Shown: piece after piece, positions 7,846-12,124 of the stretch
How the letters are laid out: every line of letters begins with the position of its first letter
How positions within the stretch are numbered: the first letter of the stretch is position 1
Assembly (NCBI GenBank): GCA_020720945.1
Contig: DYNR01000050.1
Coordinates: 1 to 12,124 of the forward strand
DNA from: Chthoniobacter flavus
GTDB lineage: Bacteria; Verrucomicrobiota; Verrucomicrobiia; Chthoniobacterales; DYNR01
Length of the DNA stretch: 12,124 nucleotides
Direction of reading: 5' to 3'
Notes under the pieces: generated by a model
Databases searched by the model: none
Seen by the model: only the letters and a program-made list of their open reading frames with translations
What the model was told of the DNA's origin: nothing
Position numbers and translations under genes: made by a program

Positions 7846-7884
7846 GCCAAGGGCAGGAGACGGAGGTTTACTGGACTTCTAACT

Positions 7885-9393
7885 ATGAGTAATCCCTCCA
7901 AACCTAAAGCAGTACAACCTATCGTTTACTTCATTGGTCTGACAGCAGCTCTCGCAGGGCTTTTGTTCGGGCTAGACATCGGTGTCATATCCGGTGCGCA
8001 GATCTACATCCAGAAGGACTTCGGAATCAACGACCAGATGATTGAGTATATTGTCAGTGCCCTGCTTTGGGGTGCGGTCTTCGGTGCGTTGGTGAGCGGC
8101 TTTTTGTCCAACCGGTTTGGGCGGAGGAAAACGCTGTTGTTCAGTGCGGCGTTGTTCACGGTGGGTTCGGTCATTTGTGCAGTTGCGCCGACTCCCCATT
8201 TTTTGATTGGGGCGCGGTTCATTCTCGGTATAGCGGTCGGGGTCGCCTCTTTTACGGCGCCGCTTTATTTGGCAGAAATTGCGCCGCAGTCGGTGCGTGG
8301 AGCGTTGATTTCCATGTATCAGCTCATGATCACCATCGGCATTTTGATTGCCTTTATGAGCGACACTTTCTTTTCGTCGAATGTTGATGCGGGCGTGCTT
8401 ACGGGGGTGCCCGAACATCTCAATCAGATGGCGAATACCGAGACTCGCTTTTTGCATACTTGGTTGAGCAATGTGTTTGATACGACGAGGAACCACGAGG
8501 TGTGGCGGTGGATGCTCGGGGTGATTGCGTTTCCTGCGATTTTGATGGGTATCGGGGTTTTGTTTTTGCCGGAAAGCCCTCGTTGGCTTTTCTTGAACGG
8601 GCTCAAGGAGCATGCGGTTGGGGTGTTCAAACGGTTGCATCTCGATGATGCGGAGATCGAAGCCGAGGTGCAGCAGATCCAAGACAGCGTGAAAATACCG
8701 CAGAAGGGCTTGCAGCTTTTCTTGCAGAATTCGAATTTTCGCAGGGCGGTGTGGTTGGGGGTTGGTTTGCAGATTGTGCAACAGCTTACCGGGATCAATG
8801 TGATCATGTATTACGCTCCCCGGATTTTTGATATGGCGGGTTTTGCTTCCGTAACCCAGCAGATGTGGGGGACGGTGATCGTTGGGGTCACCAATGTTCT
8901 TGCGACATTCATCGCGATTGCGTTTGTTGACCGGTTGGGTCGTAAGCCGATCATGTATGCGGGTTTTGTCGTGATGGGTGCTTCTCTTCTTGCCGTTGGA
9001 ACGATTTTTAACATGATGGGGCAAGGCACGCCGGATCCATCCTTGGGGTATGCTGCGGCTTTTGCGCTTTTGCTTTTCATCGTTGGGTTTGCGATGAGTG
9101 CGGGTCCCATTATTTGGGTGCTTTGCTCGGAGATTTACCCGCTTTCGGGGCGTGATTTTGGGATTACTTGTAGCACGGGGACGAACTGGATTGCCAATGC
9201 GATAGTCGGGATGACCTTCTTGACGCTTGTCAACGGATTCGGCTCAGGGAACACCTTCTTGCTTTACGGCGGGATGAATGTGATCTTTATCGTGATATTT
9301 CTGCTGTTTGTCCCAGAAACCAAAGGGGTTTCGCTAGAAAAAATCGAAAGCAATCTTCTTTCTGGGTTGCCGTTGAGTAAAATCGGCAAGTGA
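7885..9393 (+). CDS. Sugar/H+ symporter of the major facilitator superfamily (GalP/AraE-like)
   Basis: A 502-residue, 12-helix sugar porter of the inner membrane, probably importing galactose, glucose, arabinose or a similar sugar with a proton. Family motifs are clear: AGLLFGLDIGVISG in helix 1, NRFGRRKT in loop 2-3, GVASFTAPLYLAEIAP and RG after helix 4, PESPRWL after helix 6, QQLTGINVIMYYAP in helix 7, DRLGRKP in loop 8-9 and VPETKGVSLEKIE at the C-terminus. Long stretches recall E. coli GalP, for example GRDFGITCSTGTNWIAN. The external loop between helices 5 and 6 (about residues 159-207) is some 37 residues longer than in GalP. ATG 7885 gives a GalP-like N-terminus; an in-frame ATG at 7810 would add FFFFFF and RRRR from the pyrimidine tract and is unlikely. 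GGAGG at 7862-7866 is rather far from ATG 7885, so initiation may be unusual. Exact sugar unknown. Confidence 0.88.
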   Translation: MSNPSKPKAVQPIVYFIGLTAALAGLLFGLDIGVISGAQIYIQKDFGINDQMIEYIVSALLWGAVFGALVSGFLSNRFGRRKTLLFSAALFTVGSVICAVAPTPHFLIGARFILGIAVGVASFTAPLYLAEIAPQSVRGALISMYQLMITIGILIAFMSDTFFSSNVDAGVLTGVPEHLNQMANTETRFLHTWLSNVFDTTRNHEVWRWMLGVIAFPAILMGIGVLFLPESPRWLFLNGLKEHAVGVFKRLHLDDAEIEAEVQQIQDSVKIPQKGLQLFLQNSNFRRAVWLGVGLQIVQQLTGINVIMYYAPRIFDMAGFASVTQQMWGTVIVGVTNVLATFIAIAFVDRLGRKPIMYAGFVVMGASLLAVGTIFNMMGQGTPDPSLGYAAAFALLLFIVGFAMSAGPIIWVLCSEIYPLSGRDFGITCSTGTNWIANAIVGMTFLTLVNGFGSGNTFLLYGGMNVIFIVIFLLFVPETKGVSLEKIESNLLSGLPLSKIGK

Positions 9394-9415
9394 GTTTGGT
9401 TTGATTGCAAAAATT

Positions 9416-9456
9416 GGGGCGGTGGATTAGTGACCTGTCCACCGCCTCTTTTTTTT
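9416..9456 (+). terminator. Strong intrinsic terminator after the sugar transporter gene
   Basis: GGCGGTGGA (9418-9426) pairs perfectly with TCCACCGCC (9438-9446). One G-U and one G-C pair extend the stem to 11 bp at its base. The loop is 11 bases and eight T follow (9449-9456). It lies 22 bases after the transporter stop and separates the upstream gene run from sufS, so sufS must have its own promoter in 9457-9567. I could not place that promoter with confidence. Confidence 0.92.
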
Positions 9457-9567
9457 GAGATTGGCGGGGGGTGTTTTGGAAGGTTTTTCTTTTTTGGGAA
9501 AAGGGGGAAGAAATTGGTGTTGAGAAAGGCGAGGCAACGGGGTTAGTCTGGTGGGGATTTCTTACCG

Positions 9568-10821
9568 ATGCAATCGAACCAAGCAAAACCTTTTTCCGCG
9601 TACCAGTTGCGCGAAGACTTTCCCGCTCTCGCGCAAAGCGTCAACGGGGTTCCTCTCGTTTATTTGGACAGTGCGGCAACTTCGCAAAAGCCGCGGTCTG
9701 TGATTCAGTCGATTTGCCGTTACTACGAAAACGACAATGCCAATGTGCATCGGGGAGTGCATGCTTTGAGCGAGCGGGCGACGGCGGCATACGAAAATGC
9801 GAGGGGGCGAGCGGCGAAGTTTTTTGGGGCGGAAGCCCAGGAAATCGTGTTCACCCGCGGGGCGACGGAGGGAGTCAATTTACTCGCTAACACGCTGAAG
9901 AAGAGGGTGTTGGGTGAGGGGAAAACGATTCTTTTGACGGAGATGGAGCACCATAGCAACATCGTGCCGTGGCAGATGGTGGCACAAGAAACGGGGGCGG
10001 TGATCCGCTACATTCCAGTCGTGCCAGAAACGGGGATGCTGGATGAGGACGAAGCGAAGAGGCTTTTTGCCGGAGGGGTCGCGATTTTTTCTTGCACGCA
10101 TATTTCCAATACGCTCGGGACGGTGAACCCCGTTCAGTCTCTTTGTGCATGGGCGAGGGAAGCGGGTGCGGTTTCCATCATTGATGCGGCGCAGAGCGCG
10201 GGGCATCGGAAGGTTGATGTCCGCGAGATCGGCTGTGATTTTTTGGTGTGTTCTGGGCACAAAATGTGTGGTCCGATGGGGGTAGGGGTTTTGTATGGGG
10301 AAGGATCGCTGTTGCAGGATTTGCCACCGTGGCAGGGAGGGGGAGAGATGATTTCTCGGGTGACTTATGAAGGGAGCACATGGAACAAAGCACCTCACAA
10401 ATTCGAGGCAGGCACCCCGAATGTCGAAGGGGCGATCGGGTTGCACGCGGCGATGGATTATCTTGATGCGGTCGGAAGAGAAGAAATCCGTCTGCACGAT
10501 GCGCTGTTGGTGCGAGAGGCGATGGGGGTGCTTTCCAGTTTTCCAGGAGTGCGGATTTTTGGGCCTGTGGATGAAAGCGGAGAGCATGCGGGAGTCGTCA
10601 GTTTCGCGCTTCCGGGGATTCATGCCCACGATGTGGTAACGCTTGCGGATTCTCATGGCATCGCGTTACGCGGAGGGCATCATTGCAACCAACCGCTCAT
10701 GAAAAAATTGGGGGTTCCCGCGACGGCCAGAGCATCCTTTTATTTTTACAATACGGAAGAAGATGTCGAGGCGTTGCGGTGTTCTGTCGAAAAAATCATG
10801 AGAATGTTTTCAAAGCTATGA
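9568..10821 (+). CDS. sufS: Cysteine desulfurase, SufS type
   Basis: PLP enzyme that takes sulfur from cysteine, giving alanine and an enzyme-bound persulfide for Fe-S cluster assembly in the cytoplasm. Its 417 residues match the usual SufS length. Visible are the N-terminal YLDSAATSQKP, the ANVHRGVH segment, TEMEHHSNIVPW, the PLP lysine K232 in CSGHKMCGPMGVGVLYG and the catalytic cysteine C373 in RGGHHCNQP. The short lobe around C373 and its RGGHHC context are those of group II desulfurases (SufS/CsdA) rather than IscS/NifS. A G-rich ribosome site (9550-9557) lies 10 bases before the ATG. It overlaps sufU by four bases, pointing to translational coupling and to SufU as its sulfur acceptor. 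Confidence 0.94.
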   Translation: MQSNQAKPFSAYQLREDFPALAQSVNGVPLVYLDSAATSQKPRSVIQSICRYYENDNANVHRGVHALSERATAAYENARGRAAKFFGAEAQEIVFTRGATEGVNLLANTLKKRVLGEGKTILLTEMEHHSNIVPWQMVAQETGAVIRYIPVVPETGMLDEDEAKRLFAGGVAIFSCTHISNTLGTVNPVQSLCAWAREAGAVSIIDAAQSAGHRKVDVREIGCDFLVCSGHKMCGPMGVGVLYGEGSLLQDLPPWQGGGEMISRVTYEGSTWNKAPHKFEAGTPNVEGAIGLHAAMDYLDAVGREEIRLHDALLVREAMGVLSSFPGVRIFGPVDESGEHAGVVSFALPGIHAHDVVTLADSHGIALRGGHHCNQPLMKKLGVPATARASFYFYNTEEDVEALRCSVEKIMRMFSKL

Positions 10822-11300
10822 GTACAGAGGAACTATACCAGGAGATTATAATGGATCACGCGGGCAAGCCGCGAAATTTCGTCGAGATGGCGGAGCCTGA
10901 TGCGAAGGTCGAGGCGGAGAACCCGATGTGCGGGGACGAGTTGACGCTTTTTTTGCGGGCCAGCGCGGACGGATTGCGGATTGAGAAAACGCAATTTACA
11001 GGGCAGGCTTGCGCGATTTGCACTGCATCGGCATCGCTTTTGACGACAAAGATCAAGAGTCTTCCGATTGGCGAAGCGGAGAGTTTGTCGCAGGCGTTTC
11101 AGGAGATGTTAAAAATTCCGGCGGAGGAATCGGCGGAGGGGAGTGCGGAGCGGTTGGGAAATTTGCAGGTGTTGGAAGGGGTCAGAAAGTTTCCGATGCG
11201 GATGAAGTGCGCGACGCTGGCGTGGCATGCGCTCGACCATGCGGTCGTGCAGTTGAGAGAAAAGGGAGCGTCCGAAAAGCTTACTTTTTCGGACGGGTAG
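10818..11300 (+). CDS. sufU: SufU, zinc-dependent sulfur acceptor and transfer protein for SufS
   Basis: A 160-residue IscU-fold protein of the SufU branch, which in Gram-positive bacteria binds zinc, accepts persulfide sulfur from SufS and passes it toward SufBCD. The expected ligands are present: C38 and D40 in NPMCGDE, C65 in GQACAIC, and C131 in RMKCATLAW. The insert of about 20 residues before C131 is typical of SufU and absent from IscU. An extra cysteine, C68, lies three residues after C65, where the B. subtilis protein has serine as I recall it. The ATG shares ATGA with the sufS stop and has no strong ribosome site of its own, so translation probably depends on sufS. An in-frame ATG at 10683 would add 45 residues read in an overlapping frame of sufS and is rejected. 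Its 3' end overlaps the convergent methyltransferase gene by 20 bases. Confidence 0.92.
   Translation: MSTEELYQEIIMDHAGKPRNFVEMAEPDAKVEAENPMCGDELTLFLRASADGLRIEKTQFTGQACAICTASASLLTTKIKSLPIGEAESLSQAFQEMLKIPAEESAEGSAERLGNLQVLEGVRKFPMRMKCATLAWHALDHAVVQLREKGASEKLTFSDG
11269..11295. terminator. Hairpin spanning the overlapping 3' ends of sufU and the methyltransferase gene
   Basis: CGTCCGAAAA (11269-11278) is the exact reverse complement of TTTTCGGACG (11286-11295). A G-U pair extends the stem, leaving a 5-base loop. The A/T-rich upper stem and G/C-rich base lie inside both coding ends. The stem forms in transcripts of either strand, so it may end both genes. U tracts after the stem are poor: ATTTTT at 11305-11310 on plus, and only four T about 7 bases past the stem on minus. 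It may therefore act as a weak terminator or a 3'-end stabiliser. Confidence 0.55.
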
Positions 11301-11907
11301 GAGGGATTTTTGTGGCGCGATAAACGAAGGCGGGAGGGAAGTTGCGCATTTCGATTTTCGTGCGGGAGACATGGGCGAAGCTTTGTTCCAAGCGTTTGCG
11401 GAAGCGTTGGCCGCTCGGGAGCAGGTGGGGGCCGAAGTAAGCGAAGGTTGTAAAAACGCCGTCCTCCGCCAAGATGCCGTGAATTTGTTGTAGGAGTGTT
11501 TCTTGCAGGCTGTCGGGCATGGCAGCCCAAGGGAGACCGGAAACCACGGCGCCAGCCGAAGAGATCGCTTGCTGGCCCAAGTGGACATCCAGTTTGGTGG
11601 CGCATGCTTCCAAGACAGTAAGACCCGGGAATTTTTGGCGGAGCAAGTTGACGAAGCAGGAGTTTTTTTCGATGAGGGTTAGCCTGCTTTTCGGGGGAAG
11701 GCGGCGGAGTAACTCTTCGGTAAAAACACCGGTTCCTGGACCGATTTCCACGATTTCTTTGCTGTTTTCCAAACCCGAGTGGTCGGCGATCAGGCGAGCC
11801 AAGTAAGGCGAAGACGGCGCAATGGCACCCGTTTCTTTGTAATTGACGACAGCTTGAATCCAAAAATCCTTGAGATGGACTTTTGATTTGGACGATTTCG
11901 TTTTCAT
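11281..11907 (-). CDS. SAM-dependent methyltransferase, phospholipid N-methyltransferase (PmtA)-like
   Basis: A 208-residue class I methyltransferase. The SAM-binding motif VEIGPGTGVFTEELL is at 53-67, an acidic residue at the end of strand 2 is E80 (LTLIEKN), and SGLPWAAMP at 123-131 fills the motif IV position. The segment ETGAIAPSSPYLARLIA (25-41) before the SAM motif, together with SGLPW, recalls bacterial PmtA-type phosphatidylethanolamine N-methyltransferases, which methylate PE toward phosphatidylcholine. The fold also resembles rRNA adenine dimethyltransferases of the KsgA type, but the motif IV of those enzymes (NxPY) is absent. I rate the lipid assignment as moderate. The gene is convergent with sufU, overlapping its end by 20 bases, and divergent from the gene starting at 12089. 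No Shine-Dalgarno sequence precedes the ATG at 11907. Confidence 0.75.
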   Translation of the reverse strand: MKTKSSKSKVHLKDFWIQAVVNYKETGAIAPSSPYLARLIADHSGLENSKEIVEIGPGTGVFTEELLRRLPPKSRLTLIEKNSCFVNLLRQKFPGLTVLEACATKLDVHLGQQAISSAGAVVSGLPWAAMPDSLQETLLQQIHGILAEDGVFTTFAYFGPHLLPSGQRFRKRLEQSFAHVSRTKIEMRNFPPAFVYRATKIPPTRPKK

Positions 11908-11916
11908 GATGGGTGC

Positions 11917-11946
11917 AATCTAAAGGGCAAAAGCTTTCTTTGGCAA
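11917..11946 (-). promoter_or_regulatory. Candidate promoter of the methyltransferase gene
   Basis: Read on the minus strand, TTGCCA (11946-11941) matches a -35 box at five of six bases. It is followed after 18 bases by TAGATT (11922-11917), which matches a -10 box at four of six. Transcription would start about 3-6 bases before the ATG at 11907, giving an almost leaderless message, in keeping with the lack of a ribosome site. Two similar direct copies of GGCAA(AA)GCTT at 11926-11936 and 11942-11950 lie in the same stretch. This assumes a sigma70-like consensus holds in this organism. Confidence 0.35.
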
Positions 11947-12042
11947 GCTTGAAGCGAGATCCGGGGGGGACATTTCTAGAGGGTTTCGGTCTTTGGGTGA
12001 GTGATTTTTTGGAGTAGGTTGCGCTTGTTCTTGCAAACGCAA

Positions 12043-12062
12043 AAAAACAGTTTACTGTTTTT
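12043..12062. promoter_or_regulatory. 9-2-9 inverted repeat upstream of the last gene, possible operator
   Basis: AAAAACAGT (12043-12051) and ACTGTTTTT (12054-12062) are exact inverted copies separated by TT. The repeat ends 26 bases before the ATG at 12089, where a promoter or repressor site is expected. It is too A/T-rich for a good terminator, and no plus-strand gene ends just upstream. Binding of a dimeric regulator is inference. Confidence 0.4.
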
Positions 12063-12088
12063 GCCAAGAGTAGAGGTTTTTATATCGT

Positions 12089-12124
12089 ATGAAAAAATCA
12101 GCAGTAGTTTTGTCGGTGGCTTTT
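12089..12124 (+). CDS. Start of a probable exported protein, cut by the window end
   Basis: Only 12 codons are visible: M-K-K-S-A-V-V-L-S-V-A-F. Two lysines followed by a hydrophobic run are the n-region and early h-region of a signal peptide, so the product is probably exported or membrane-anchored. GAGG at 12073-12076 lies 12 bases before the ATG as a modest ribosome site. The gene is divergent from the methyltransferase. Its function cannot be judged from this fragment. Confidence 0.55.
   Translation, partial: MKKSAVVLSVAF

Noticed and set aside
7810..7884. Upstream in-frame ATG extending the sugar transporter by 25 residues
   Set aside because: The extension is translated from the pyrimidine tract (six Phe in a row, then four Arg), has no counterpart in GalP-like proteins, and ATG 7885 gives the expected N-terminal length.
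9520..9548. Possible sufS promoter (TTGAGA, 18 bases wide spacing, TAGTCT)
   Set aside because: The -10 box matches only three of six consensus bases, so it is no better than chance in this sequence.
9471..9890. 139-residue plus-strand frame covering the sufS leader and 5' end
   Set aside because: It overlaps the well-supported sufS coding region out of frame, and its translation has no recognisable motif.
10683..10817. N-terminal extension of SufU from an ATG at 10683
   Set aside because: It would read the sufS 3' end in another frame. SufU homology starts at MSTEELYQEII, and the ATGA overlap at 10818-10821 is the natural junction.
1..12124. CRISPR arrays, insertion sequences, prophage genes, tRNA or rRNA genes, toxin-antitoxin or defence modules
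   Set aside because: I saw no regularly spaced repeats, transposase or integrase motifs, tRNA-like folds or rRNA segments; nearly all the sequence is accounted for by metabolic and transport genes.

Overview
The window looks like ordinary chromosomal DNA from a Gram-negative-type bacterium. Genes are tightly packed, coding strands are rich in G, and the Shine-Dalgarno (SD) site at 2541-2550 and the U-tailed terminators are of standard bacterial type. Lineage cannot be fixed from sequence alone. A SufS-SufU pair beside an AdiA-type decarboxylase, a FUSC transporter and a PmtA-like methyltransferase would fit a PVC-group organism such as Verrucomicrobiota, but that is a low-confidence guess. 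I see no phage, insertion sequence, CRISPR array, tRNA or rRNA.

Layout. Positions 1-254 hold the terminator of an off-window upstream gene and the leader of the first gene. Five plus-strand genes follow: an AdiA-type arginine decarboxylase (255-2504), a FUSC/AaeB-like efflux protein (2556-4820), an ABC exporter with fused membrane and ATPase domains (about 4880-6676), 3-dehydroquinate synthase AroB (about 6690-7778) and a GalP-like sugar/H+ symporter (7885-9393). A strong intrinsic terminator at 9416-9456 closes this run. Next come sufS (9568-10821) and sufU (10818-11300), joined by a 4-base ATGA overlap. They converge on a minus-strand methyltransferase gene resembling phospholipid N-methyltransferases (11281-11907). 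The two 3' ends overlap by 20 bases, and a hairpin covers the overlap. A divergent region of 181 bases with a 9-2-9 inverted repeat leads to the start of a probable exported protein (12089 onward), cut by the window edge.

How the genes may work together. The FUSC, ABC and aroB genes lie almost end to end and are probably co-transcribed, perhaps from the decarboxylase promoter. Arginine decarboxylation consumes a proton and makes agmatine, yet no AdiC-type antiporter is adjacent; the nearest transporters are the FUSC and ABC exporters. AaeB-type FUSC proteins export aromatic acids and AroB works in the shikimate pathway, so a functional link is possible but is inference. SufS and SufU are the sulfur-mobilising part of Fe-S cluster assembly; the SufBCD scaffold is not in this window.

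I found no clearly new multi-gene system. The observations most worth checking are the receiver-like residues kept in the decarboxylase wing domain, the 30-base homopyrimidine near-mirror repeat ahead of the sugar transporter, that transporter's enlarged external loop, and the hairpin shared by the converging sufU and methyltransferase genes.
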